This document shows positions 1-7,682 of a stretch of DNA of 64,000 nucleotides, in pieces. Below the pieces are notes generated by a model. The model searched no databases, was not told where the DNA came from, and worked only from the letters and a program-made list of their open reading frames with translations. This DNA comes from JAHECE01 sp963780675. GTDB lineage: Bacteria > Actinomycetota > Actinomycetes > Actinomycetales > JAHECE01. The stretch covers positions 248,001 through 312,000 of the forward strand of contig CAWACR010000009.1 of the NCBI GenBank assembly GCA_963780675.1, read 5' to 3'. The translations under genes and the position numbers were made by a program. Numbering within the stretch: the first letter of the stretch is position 1; each line of letters starts with the position of its first letter.

Positions 1-250
1 GGGTGTCGAGGTCGGCGACGATCGCCTCCACGGTCCAGTACCGGTAGCCGTCGACCACGTTGCGCCGGTCCCCCTCGGCGAGCAGGACCGGGTCGTAGCG
101 GCGGCGGCCGTCGACGTCGAGGTCCGGCCAGGCGTCCGGCCCACCCGGCCACGGGCCGACGCCGACGACGTCGTCCCGGCCCTCGCGCGCGCCGTCGCCC
201 TCGCCGTCGGCCCGCGCACCGGTGCCGCTCACAGACTCGGTGCCGCTCAC
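1..250 (-). CDS. TrmH/SpoU-family RNA methyltransferase, N-terminal part (cut by window edge)
   Basis: Only the first 83 codons are inside the window; the gene runs off the left edge. After a low-complexity Gly/Asp/Glu/Arg leader the frame reads RYDPVLLAEGDRRNVVDGY and then RYWTVEAIVADLDT. I recognise this as the conserved N-terminal region that precedes the SAM-binding knot in actinobacterial TrmH-family 2'-O-ribose RNA methyltransferases. The knot itself is outside the window, so the family call rests on recall of that motif. The chosen GTG start at 250 overlaps the TGA of the upstream HAD gene (GTGA), which suggests translational coupling. An in-frame GTG at 232 is an alternative start. 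The target RNA cannot be told. Confidence 0.6.
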   Translation of the reverse strand, partial: MSGTESVSGTGARADGEGDGAREGRDDVVGVGPWPGGPDAWPDLDVDGRRRYDPVLLAEGDRRNVVDGYRYWTVEAIVADLDT

Positions 251-1107
251 GGGACCAGCACCGCCAGGGCAGCGGCCACGCCGTCGTCGTCGTTTCCGCG
301 CGTGACGAAGGTGGCCGCGGCCACCACCTCGGGCCGCGCGCTCGCCGGCGCGACGGAGGTCCCGGCGAAGGCGAACAGGCCGAGGTCGTTGGGCCCGTCA
401 CCGAGGGCGACGACGTCGGATGCGGCGATCCCGGTGGACGCGCAGTACCGGCGGACGGCGTCGGCCTTGTCGACGTCGCTGCGCGTGATCTCGAGGTAGG
501 TCGGGTTGGAGACCTGCGCGCGCAGTCCCGCCGGCAGCGCAGCGGCGATCGCGCGCAGGGTGGTGAGGTCCGGCGTCGGGCCGATGAGCATGAGCTTGTC
601 CGGGCCGTCCTCCTCGGACCAGAGGTCGCGCTGCTCCGGGGAGACGCCCACGATGCGGGCCTCTTCCTCGATCGTGTGGTCGACGGCGGAGACGAACCAT
701 CTCGCCCCCGCGAACCAGCTCACGGCGATCCCGGCATCCCGGGCGGCGTCGATCACGGGGTGGACGGATTCCGGCGGCATGGGTCGCCGGTCGATGACGT
801 GCAGCGCGCCGTCGAGCCCGTAGCTCCCGGTCACCGCGCCCTGGGACGCCACGAAGACCGACGGAGCGGTCAGCCCGAGGCGTCGCAAGACGGGTTCGAG
901 GGCGCTCGGTCCCCGCGACGAGGCGAGGACGACGTCGACCCCGCGCGACCGGACCCGCGCGACGGCCGCCAGCGTGGCGGGGCTCAGGTCGTGCGCGCAG
1001 GTGAGCAGCGTGCCGTCGACGTCGATCGCGACCAGGCGGGGTACCCGGCCGAGGAACCGCACGGTGATGCGGGGCGTCGGGAACGGTCCGGACGACGGCG
1101 GGGCCAT
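247..1107 (-). CDS. HAD superfamily hydrolase, Cof-type phosphatase
   Basis: A predicted cytoplasmic Mg-dependent phosphatase of 286 residues, normal for the Cof/IIB subfamily. HAD motif I is DVDGTLLT near residue 30, with both catalytic Asp residues present. Motif II is the Ser in ASSRG. Motif IV is GDGPNDLGLF near residue 240. The long insert between motifs II and III is the type C2 cap that sets substrate choice, usually a sugar phosphate or a cofactor such as FMN or PLP. The substrate cannot be read from sequence. The ATG at 1107 is preferred to an upstream in-frame start at 1149 because a TAGGCT box lies 8 bases before it, giving a leaderless transcript. Its stop overlaps the start of the TrmH-family gene, so the two form an operon. 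Confidence 0.85.
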   Translation of the reverse strand: MAPPSSGPFPTPRITVRFLGRVPRLVAIDVDGTLLTCAHDLSPATLAAVARVRSRGVDVVLASSRGPSALEPVLRRLGLTAPSVFVASQGAVTGSYGLDGALHVIDRRPMPPESVHPVIDAARDAGIAVSWFAGARWFVSAVDHTIEEEARIVGVSPEQRDLWSEEDGPDKLMLIGPTPDLTTLRAIAAALPAGLRAQVSNPTYLEITRSDVDKADAVRRYCASTGIAASDVVALGDGPNDLGLFAFAGTSVAPASARPEVVAAATFVTRGNDDDGVAAALAVLVP

Positions 1108-1115
1108 GGTCGCCG

Positions 1116-1121
1116 AGCCTA
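1116..1121 (-). promoter_or_regulatory. -10 box (TAGGCT) of a leaderless promoter for the HAD gene
   Basis: On the minus strand TAGGCT is followed by 8 bases and then the ATG at 1107. This spacing puts the transcription start at or next to the start codon, a layout common in actinobacteria. The same TAGGCT-N7/8-start pattern is seen for purD and yciO in this window. No convincing -35 box is visible. Confidence 0.5.
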
Positions 1122-1203
1122 CGGGCCCGCCGTGTGGCCATCCCCACACCCGTCGTCACAGCATCGCCACAGGTCGGCACAGGGCCGTCCACGGCCCCGG
1201 ACG

Positions 1204-1209
1204 TACCCT
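1204..1209 (+). promoter_or_regulatory. -10-like box (TACCCT) of a leaderless promoter for dedA
   Basis: TACCCT ends 6 bases before the GTG at 1216, which fits a leaderless start. The nearby GGAGGGG touches the GTG and is too close to act as a normal ribosome-binding site. It could serve the ATG at 1231 instead, with an unusually long spacing. Confidence 0.35.
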
Positions 1210-1215
1210 GGAGGG

Positions 1216-1965
1216 GTGACCGCTCTCGCCATGCTCGCGACCACGCTCCCCGCCGTCGGACCCGTTCCTGCCCTCGGGCCGGACTGGCTCGACCCCGGCA
1301 CGATCCTCACCAACCTCATCGACATGCTCGGGCCGTGGGCGGTGCTCGGCGTCTGCGCCATCATCTTCGCGGAGACCGGGCTCCTGATCGGGTTCTTCCT
1401 GCCCGGCGACTCGCTGCTCTTCACCCTCGGGATGTTCGTCGGCGCCGGCACGATCGGTGTGCCGCTCCCCGTGGTGCTCGCCCTCACCTTCGCCGCCGCC
1501 GTCCTCGGCAACTCGACGGGCTACTTCATCGGGCACCGCGCCGGCCCGAAGATCTTCGACCGGCCGGACTCGCGCTTCTTCAAGAAGGAGTTCGTCGAGC
1601 GCACCCAGGCGTTCTTCGCCAAGCACGGCGGCAAGGCGATCATCCTGGCCCAGTTCGTCCCGATCGTCCGGACCTTCACACCCGTCATGGCGGGCGTCGG
1701 GCGCATGAGCTTCCGACGCTTCATCTCGTTCAACATCATCGGCGCGCTGTTCTGGGCGGTCGGCGTCACGCTCCTCGGCTACTGGCTCGGCAGCTTCCCG
1801 TTCGTCCAGAAGAACATCGAATACATCCTCCTGGGGATCATCTTCATTTCGGTCGCGCCGATGCTCATCGAGTACCTGCGCAAGCGCGCCGAGATGCGGC
1901 GCGTGCGCGCCCTCGGCGAGGCGGCGCACGTCGCTCCTGTGGTCGCGCCCGACGAGACCGCCTGA
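1216..1965 (+). CDS. DedA family membrane protein (VTT/SNARE-associated domain)
   Basis: An integral membrane protein of about 249 residues. Bacterial DedA proteins are linked to lipid flipping, membrane potential and cell division; several are undecaprenyl-phosphate or phospholipid scramblases. Visible family features in order are FAETGLLIGFFLPGDSLLF (the acidic re-entrant segment), NSTGYFIGHRAG, FFAKHGGKAI, and QFVPIVRTFTPVMAGVGRM with the conserved Arg and Pro. About five hydrophobic segments and a charged C-terminal tail follow the usual layout. The start is the GTG at 1216, supported by the -10-like box; ATG 1231 is an alternative. The gene stands alone, divergent from the HAD gene and convergent with lemA. 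Confidence 0.88.
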   Translation: MTALAMLATTLPAVGPVPALGPDWLDPGTILTNLIDMLGPWAVLGVCAIIFAETGLLIGFFLPGDSLLFTLGMFVGAGTIGVPLPVVLALTFAAAVLGNSTGYFIGHRAGPKIFDRPDSRFFKKEFVERTQAFFAKHGGKAIILAQFVPIVRTFTPVMAGVGRMSFRRFISFNIIGALFWAVGVTLLGYWLGSFPFVQKNIEYILLGIIFISVAPMLIEYLRKRAEMRRVRALGEAAHVAPVVAPDETA

Positions 1966-1995
1966 GTCTCCCGGGTCGGCCGACCGGCCCGGTTT

Positions 1996-2090
1996 CTCAG
2001 CCGGCCGGCCGGTCCTCAGCCGGCCGGCCGGTCCTCAGCCAGCCGGCCGGTCCTCAGCCAGCCAGCCGGTCCTCAGCCGGCCGGCCCGTG
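1996..2090. repeat. Tandem repeat, five copies of 19 bp
   Basis: Five back-to-back copies of a 19-base unit (CTCAGCCGGCCGGCCGGTC) start at 1996, 2015, 2034, 2053 and 2072. Copies 1 and 2 are identical; copies 3 to 5 carry one to three A/G or end changes. The array fills the gap between the convergent dedA and lemA genes. GGCC-rich units can pair with each other, so the RNA from either side could fold and stop transcription. A second 19-bp tandem pair with a different sequence sits in another convergent gap at 12080. Confidence 0.9.
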
Positions 2091-2106
2091 CTGAGCCGAC
2101 CCGCGC

Positions 2107-2823
2107 TCAGCGCTCGGGCGGGTAGCCGGGCTGGCCCCCGCCCTGGCCGGGTGCGTACCCGCCGGGCTCGCCGCCCCAGGGCGCACCGGGCGTGTCCTGG
2201 GGGCCAGGCGCCGTCGGCGTCGGCCCGTAGGCACCGGTAGTGCCCGCCGTGTCCTGGAAGCTGATCCGCGGGGCCTGGCGCACTGCCGGCTCGTTGGCCT
2301 CGAAGTACTCCGCGCGGTGGAAGCCGAAAGCCCGCGCGACGATGTTCGGGGGGAAGGTCTCGACGCGCGTGTTCAGCGTGCGCACGTTGGCGTTGTAGTA
2401 GCGGCGGGAGGCCGCGATCCGGTCCTCGGTGCCGGTGAGCTCGGTCTGCAGGGCGGTGAAGTTCTCGCTGGCCCGCAGCTGCGGGTACGCCTCCGCGACC
2501 GCGAACAGCCGACCGAGGGCCTGGGAGAGCACGTTCTCCTGCTGCGCCTGCGCCGCCGGGCCGGCGCCGGGGGTGGCGGCCGCCGCCCGCGCCCGGGTGA
2601 CCTCGTCGAACACCGCCCGCTCGTGGGAGGCGTAGCCCTTAACGATCTCGACCAGGTTGGGGATGAGGTCGTACCGGCGGTGCAGCTCGACGTCGACCTG
2701 CCGCCACGCCTCCTGGACGAGGTTCCGCAACGCGACGAGGCCGTTGTAGGTGACCACCGCCCAGATGAGACCGATCACCACCAGGGCGACGATCACGATC
2801 GCGATGATGGCGCCTGTACTCAT
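2107..2823 (-). CDS. LemA family protein
   Basis: A 238-residue protein with one N-terminal membrane helix (residues about 5-27) and a long helical domain outside the membrane. The LemA signature is clear: WRQVDVELHRRYDLIPNLVE, then VKGYASHERAVFDEVTRAR. The last 50 residues are rich in Gly, Pro and Gln and look disordered. The molecular role of LemA proteins is poorly defined; they are often linked to envelope stress. The start is the ATG at 2823, preceded by a good GGAGG at normal spacing; a longer open frame upstream has no family similarity. A TACGAT box at 2858-2863 on this strand is a possible -10. The gene is divergent from mgsA. Confidence 0.88.
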   Translation of the reverse strand: MSTGAIIAIVIVALVVIGLIWAVVTYNGLVALRNLVQEAWRQVDVELHRRYDLIPNLVEIVKGYASHERAVFDEVTRARAAAATPGAGPAAQAQQENVLSQALGRLFAVAEAYPQLRASENFTALQTELTGTEDRIAASRRYYNANVRTLNTRVETFPPNIVARAFGFHRAEYFEANEPAVRQAPRISFQDTAGTTGAYGPTPTAPGPQDTPGAPWGGEPGGYAPGQGGGQPGYPPER

Positions 2824-3021
2824 CGGGCCCTCCGGGTTAGCACGGGTGTGTGACGTGATCGTAGCGACGGGCTGCGACATCGATGCGGAGCGCGCCCACA
2901 AGGGCTCGCCCGCCGGGCCCCGCCATCGGTTCACCCTGTCGACATCCCTCGCACACGCGGTCGTCCTACTCTGAACACGGGGCCCGCGCCCGCAGGCGCC
3001 CCGACCGACCGGAGGACGGCC

Positions 3022-3477
3022 ATGGCCGCTGAACCCATCCGACGTCAGATTGCGCTCGTCGCCCACGACAACAAGAAGGTCGACATGCTGCGCTGGGCCG
3101 AGCACAACCGGGACACCCTGGCTCAGCACGACCTCTCCGCCACCGGGACCACGGGCACGATGCTCGAGTACGAGCTGGGCCTGCCCGTGCGGAGGTTCCT
3201 CTCCGGCCCGGTCGGCGGCGACCAGCAGATCGGCGCGAAGATCGCCGAGGGCGACATCGACGTCCTGATCTTCTTCTGGGACCCGCTCGAGGCCCAGCCG
3301 CACGACCCCGACGTCAAGGCGCTCCTGCGCCTGGCCACCGTCTGGAACGCGCCCATGGCCTGCAACGTCGCGACGGCGGACATGATCATCACGTCGCCGC
3401 TGCTTGCTACGACGGAGTACGAGCGGGCACGACCGGACATCGGCCCCCGGTCCTGGGAGGGCGGTCAGATCACCTGA
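3022..3477 (+). CDS. mgsA: Methylglyoxal synthase
   Basis: It converts dihydroxyacetone phosphate to methylglyoxal and phosphate, a bypass of lower glycolysis that relieves sugar-phosphate stress. The 151-residue length is typical. Key features are IALVAHDNKK at the N-terminus, the phosphate-binding GTTGTML, GGDQQIGAKI with the catalytic Asp, FFWDPLEAQPHDPDVKALLR with the active-site His, and CNVATADMII near the end. GGAGG sits a few bases before the ATG. A possible -10 (TACTCT) lies at 2967-2972. It is a single gene between divergent lemA and convergent purD. Confidence 0.95.
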   Translation: MAAEPIRRQIALVAHDNKKVDMLRWAEHNRDTLAQHDLSATGTTGTMLEYELGLPVRRFLSGPVGGDQQIGAKIAEGDIDVLIFFWDPLEAQPHDPDVKALLRLATVWNAPMACNVATADMIITSPLLATTEYERARPDIGPRSWEGGQIT

Positions 3478-3533
3478 CCCGCGTCCCGTCCCTGCGCGCC
3501 GGCCACTCCCGAGCTCCCCGTTTCGCCGAGGAA

Positions 3534-4788
3534 TCAGACGTTCGCGGCGATGTCCGTGCGGTGCTGCTCGCCGTCGAGCACGATCTCGGCGACGCCCCGG
3601 TAGGCCGCGGCCCGGGCGTTCTCGATGGACGCCCCCAGCCCGACCACGGAGAGCACCCGACCGCCCGCACTCACCAGCGCGCCGTCGTCGGCGATCCTCG
3701 TGCCGGCGTGCAGCACGTGAACGTCGTCGAGGGCCTCGGCCTCGACGATCCCGGTGATCGGGTCACCGTTGCGGACGGTGCCCGGGTAGCCGGCGGCGGC
3801 CATCACCACCGTGACGGCGGCCTCGCTGCGCCAGCGCGGGCGTGGGGCGTCGGCGAGGCGCCCGGTCGCGGCATCGTTGAGCAGCTCGACGAGCGAGCTG
3901 CGCAGGCGGGCGAGGACCACCTGGGTCTCGGGGTCACCGAACCGCGCGTTGAACTCCACCACGCGCAGGCCCCGGCTGGTCAGCGCGAGACCGCAGTAGA
4001 GGAGCCCGACGAAGGGGGTGCCCCGGCGGGCGAGCTCGTCGACGGCCGGCTGGGCCACCCGCTCGACGACGTCGCTCACCAGGGACGACGGCGCCCACGG
4101 GAGCGGGGAGTAGGCACCCATGCCGCCGGTGTTGGGGCCGGCGTCGCCGTCGCCGAGGCGCTTGAAGTCCTGGGCCGGCTCGAGCGGGACGACGACGCGC
4201 CCGTCGGTCACGCAGAAGAGGGAGACCTCGGGACCGTCGAGGTACTCCTCGACGACGACGGCGCCCCCCGGCTTGGCGAGGCACGCCGCGCCGTGGGCGA
4301 GGGCCGCGGCGCGGTCCTCGGTGACGACGACCCCCTTGCCGGCCGCGAGGCCGTCGTCCTTGACCACATACGGGGCGCCGAAGGCGTCGAGTGCCTCGGC
4401 GATCTCCGCCGTCGTGGTGCACACGTGGGCCATGGCGGTGGGGACCTGCGCGGCGGCCATGACGTCCTTGGCGAAGGCCTTGGAACCCTCGAGCTGCGCG
4501 GCGTCGGCGCTCGGGCCGAAGCAGGCGATGCCGGCCTCGCGGACGGCGTCGGCCACGCCGGCGACCAGGGGAACCTCCGGGCCGACGACGACGAGGTCGG
4601 CCTCGAGCTCCACGGCGAGGGCTGCGACGGCGGCCGGGTCGTCGGCGACGACGGCGGCGGTTCTCCGCGATGCGAGCCGTGCCGGGGTTGCCCGGGGCGA
4701 CGAAGAGGGCGGTGGTCTGGACGTCGGCCGCGAGTGCGCGGGCGATGGCGTGCTCGCGCGCGCCGGAACCGATGACGAGGATCCTCAC
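3534..4788 (-). CDS. purD: Phosphoribosylamine-glycine ligase, frame interrupted near 4660
   Basis: The second step of purine synthesis: an ATP-grasp enzyme joining phosphoribosylamine and glycine. The restored product is about 417 residues, normal for PurD. The N-terminal frame gives ILVIGSGAREHAIARALA and APGNPGTARIAEN, then becomes Arg-rich nonsense. The rest is in the next frame: DLVVVGPEVPLVAGVADAV, KDDGLAAGKGVVV, NTGGMGAYSPLPW, EFNARFGDPETQ. The switch is at about 4660, where AAC-C-GCC-GCC contains one base too many. Both parts have full family conservation, so a sequence error is more likely than a dead gene in an essential pathway. The start is GTG 4788, with TAGGCT 8 bases upstream. 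Confidence 0.9.
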
Positions 4789-4796
4789 GGGGCCGA

Positions 4797-4802
4797 AGCC
4801 TA
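4797..4802 (-). promoter_or_regulatory. -10 box (TAGGCT) of a leaderless purD promoter
   Basis: On the minus strand TAGGCT is followed by 8 bases and the GTG at 4788. The spacing implies a transcript beginning at the start codon. This also decides the purD start, as no ribosome-binding site is visible. Confidence 0.5.
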
Positions 4803-4919
4803 GCGGCGGGCTCCGACATGCCCCGGGTCCCTGGTCGGTGGCGACCGGGACCGGTAGAAAGGGGCGCAGGGGCGGCCCCGGGGCAAGCCGGGCCGCCGGG
4901 ACCGGGAGGGGCTTCGCCC

Positions 4920-5840
4920 ATGGCCGCCGTCGTCGTCGAGGGCCTGCGCAAGGTCTACGGGAGCCTGGCCGCGGTCGACGGCCTGGACCTCGTGATCGAG
5001 CCGCACGAGGTGGTGGCCCTGCTCGGCCCCAACGGCGCGGGCAAGACCACCACGGTCGAGGTGCTCGAGGGCTACCGCAAGCCGGACGCCGGGCGCGTGT
5101 CCGTGCTCGGCATGGATCCGCAGACCGGCGGCCGGGCCTTCCGCGAGCGGATCGGGGTGGTGCTGCAGGAGGCCGGCTTCGAGGAGCAGTTCACGCCGCG
5201 GGAGCTGATCCGCCTTCACGCCGGGTACTACCCCCACCCCCGGGCCGCCGAGGACGTGATCTCGCTGGTGGGACTCGAGGAGAAGGCGGATTCGAAGGTC
5301 AAGACGCTGTCCGGGGGGCAGCGGCGCCGGCTCGACCTCGCGCTGGGGATCGTCGGCGACCCCGAGATGCTCTTCCTCGACGAGCCCACCACGGGGTTCG
5401 ACCCCTCGGCTCGGCGCAAGGCGTGGGAACTGGTGGACCGGCTGCGCGACCTCGGGACCACCATCCTGCTGACCACCCACTACCTGGACGAGGCGCAGCA
5501 CCTCGCGGACCGCGTGGTGGTGATCGACCGCGGCAAGGTCATCGCGTCGGGGACGCCGGAGGCGCTCGCCGCGGGGTCGGGGGCGGCCACGGTGGTCTCG
5601 TTCCGGATGCCCGAGGGCGTGGTCGCGGGTGACCTGCCGCGGGTGGGCGACGACGTCGGCGTGGCCGGGACCATCGTCGAGGTCCGCACCCGGGCCGCGA
5701 CCGCCGACGTCAACGCGATCACCGCGTGGGCGATGGCCCGCGGGATCGAGCTCGAGGGCCTCACCCTCGCGCGCCCCAGCCTCGAGGACGTCTACCTCGA
5801 GCTCATCGGGGCGAACGACGACGAGAAGGCCTCGGAATGA
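4920..5840 (+). CDS. ABC transporter ATP-binding protein, ABC-2 exporter type
   Basis: The ATPase of a DrrA/CcmA-like exporter, 306 residues. In order: Walker A GPNGAGKTT (about 38-46), Q-loop in VVLQEAGFEEQF, signature LSGGQRRRLDLAL, Walker B MLFLDEPTTGFDP, and the switch His in TTHYLDEAQHLADR. The extra 80 residues at the C-terminus are typical of the family. The ATG at 4920 is chosen because a GGGAGGGG stretch precedes it and the domain begins at once; earlier in-frame codons are low-complexity. The stop overlaps the permease start (ATGA), so subunit production is coupled. The substrate is unknown; relatives export drugs or lipids. Confidence 0.92.
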   Translation: MAAVVVEGLRKVYGSLAAVDGLDLVIEPHEVVALLGPNGAGKTTTVEVLEGYRKPDAGRVSVLGMDPQTGGRAFRERIGVVLQEAGFEEQFTPRELIRLHAGYYPHPRAAEDVISLVGLEEKADSKVKTLSGGQRRRLDLALGIVGDPEMLFLDEPTTGFDPSARRKAWELVDRLRDLGTTILLTTHYLDEAQHLADRVVVIDRGKVIASGTPEALAAGSGAATVVSFRMPEGVVAGDLPRVGDDVGVAGTIVEVRTRAATADVNAITAWAMARGIELEGLTLARPSLEDVYLELIGANDDEKASE

Positions 5841-7615
5841 CGGCGGGCGTGGCGACGGCGGGGCGTGCGTCCGGCCCGGGCGCACGGGCTGCGGGGGGCG
5901 GGGCCGGCGTGCTCGCGCGGCAGGTGAACCACGAGCTCAAGAGCCTCATGCGGACCCCGATCACCCTCATCCTCTCGATCGGCTTCCCGCTGCTCTTCTT
6001 CGTGCTGATCTCGGCCCTCATCGGGAACGAGGTGGTCGACTCCCGGGGCGGGATCCGGCTCGCCCAGTTCCTGGCGCCGTCGTTCGCCTCCTTCGGCATC
6101 GTCATGGCGACCTTCTCCTTCCTCGCCTACGGGCTGGCGGAGGCCCGCAGCACCGGTGTGGTCAAGCGGCAGAACGGGACGCCGATCCCGCCGTGGGCGT
6201 TGCTCGGCGGGCGGATCGGCGCCGCGCTGCTCCTCGGGCTCCTCGCGAGCGTGCTCGTGATCGGCGTCGGGGTGGCGTTCTACGACGTGCAGATCATCTG
6301 GAAGACCATGCCCGCGGTGCTCGTGACGATCGTGCTCGCGTCGATGTCCTTCAGCGCGCTGGGCCTGGGGGTGGCCGTCCTCTCCCCGTCGCCGCAGTTC
6401 ACGCTGGCCCTGACGAACGGGCTGGTGATCCCCCTCGCGTTCGTCTCCGACGTGCTGACGTTCGGCGGCACGCTGCCCGGCTGGATGTCGGCGATCGGCT
6501 GGTTCTTCCCCCTGCGTCACCTCGTGAACGCTCTGGGGGACGCGTTCAACCCGTACCTCGACACCTCCGGGTTCGACGGCGTCCACCTCGCCGTGATCGT
6601 GGCGTGGGGGATCGCGGGCGCCGTCGTCGCCGCCTGGGCGCTGCGTCGCGAACGCGACCGGTCCGTCTCGCACACCCCGCGCAGCGCCAAGGCCCGGCCG
6701 TCCGACGCCCGGCCGCTGCGGGCGGGCCGTCCCGCCGTGTCGACGCTGGTGCGCGACCAGATCGGGCACACCTCGTCGATCCTGTGGCGGGACGCGTCGT
6801 CGACCTTCTTCGCCGTCATCTTCCCCGTGCTGCTCCTCGCGCTCATCCCCACGATCAGCGGGGGCGGCGACCTCACCCTGCCCGGCGGGCAGCTGCTCGG
6901 GGCCTTCTTCGCCGTGACCATGGCGATCTACGGCATGGCGGTGACCACCTACGTCAACATGCCGCAGGGCGTCGCCGAGCACCGCGACCGCGGCATCCTG
7001 AAGCGGGCCCACGGCACGCCCCTGCCCACCACGGCACTCCTCACGGGACGCGTGGTCGGGGCGATCATGATCGGCACGATCACCTGGGGGGTGCTGCAGG
7101 CGGTCGCAGCGCTCATGTACGGCACGCCGCTCCCCGCAGGATGGGCGACGGCGCTCGTGGTGTTCTTCAGCGCGTGCGTGTGCTTCTCGCTGCTCGGGCT
7201 CGCGGTCGCGTCCGTGACCAAGTCCGCGGAGTCCGCGATCGGCGTCGCGCTCGGCACCCTGCTGCCGCTGTCCTTCATCTCCGACGTGTTCGTGGTGGGG
7301 GCGGACTTCCCGCCGTTCCTCGAGACGATCTCGTGGATCTTCCCGCTCCGGCACGCGACCGCAGGCATGACCGCGACCGTGCTGCCCGGGGCGCCCGTCC
7401 TCGACCTGCCCTGGGACCACCTCGCCGCCATCACCGCGTGGGCCGTGGTGGGGCTGGTGGTCGTGCGGTTCCGGTTCACCTGGGCGGGCGGCGAGGCTCG
7501 GGGCGGCGGCAAGGGCGTGGGCACGGCCGGGGGCAAGAGCTCCGGCAAGGGCACTCGGAAGAGCACCCGCAAGGGCGCCGGGAAGGACGCCGCGCCGGCT
7601 CCGGCGAAGGCCTGA
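5837..7615 (+). CDS. ABC-2 type transporter permease, two permease units fused
   Basis: The membrane partner of the preceding ATPase. At 592 residues it is about twice the length of a usual ABC-2 permease. It holds two similar units: the first from about residue 30 (LMRTPITLILSIGFPLLFF) to 270, the second from about 310 (ASSTFFAVIFPVLLLALIP) to 540. Each has about six membrane helices, and both contain the matching PLSFISDVFV / PLAFVSDVLT and FPLRH segments. One chain may therefore form the whole pore. The last 35 residues are Gly/Lys/Ser/Thr-rich and very basic (GGKSSGKGTRKSTRKGAGK), which is odd for a permease. The start is the ATG overlapping the ATPase stop. Confidence 0.88.
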   Translation: MTAGVATAGRASGPGARAAGGGAGVLARQVNHELKSLMRTPITLILSIGFPLLFFVLISALIGNEVVDSRGGIRLAQFLAPSFASFGIVMATFSFLAYGLAEARSTGVVKRQNGTPIPPWALLGGRIGAALLLGLLASVLVIGVGVAFYDVQIIWKTMPAVLVTIVLASMSFSALGLGVAVLSPSPQFTLALTNGLVIPLAFVSDVLTFGGTLPGWMSAIGWFFPLRHLVNALGDAFNPYLDTSGFDGVHLAVIVAWGIAGAVVAAWALRRERDRSVSHTPRSAKARPSDARPLRAGRPAVSTLVRDQIGHTSSILWRDASSTFFAVIFPVLLLALIPTISGGGDLTLPGGQLLGAFFAVTMAIYGMAVTTYVNMPQGVAEHRDRGILKRAHGTPLPTTALLTGRVVGAIMIGTITWGVLQAVAALMYGTPLPAGWATALVVFFSACVCFSLLGLAVASVTKSAESAIGVALGTLLPLSFISDVFVVGADFPPFLETISWIFPLRHATAGMTATVLPGAPVLDLPWDHLAAITAWAVVGLVVVRFRFTWAGGEARGGGKGVGTAGGKSSGKGTRKSTRKGAGKDAAPAPAKA

Positions 7616-7682
7616 GCCGGGTCCGCGGGGGCCGAGGTCGCGTCGAGCGAGCCGAGGCAGCGTCGAGCCTGTGGTCGCGTGT

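Noticed and set aside
247..1149. Longer HAD protein starting at 1149
   Set aside because: The extra 14 residues lack similarity and would lie upstream of the likely transcription start set by the TAGGCT box.
1996..2090. CRISPR array
   Set aside because: The 19-bp copies are directly adjacent with no unique spacers.
7631..7668. Imperfect 18-bp direct repeat between the ABC permease and HNH copy 1
   Set aside because: Only two diverged copies in a short convergent gap; could be chance in GC-rich DNA.
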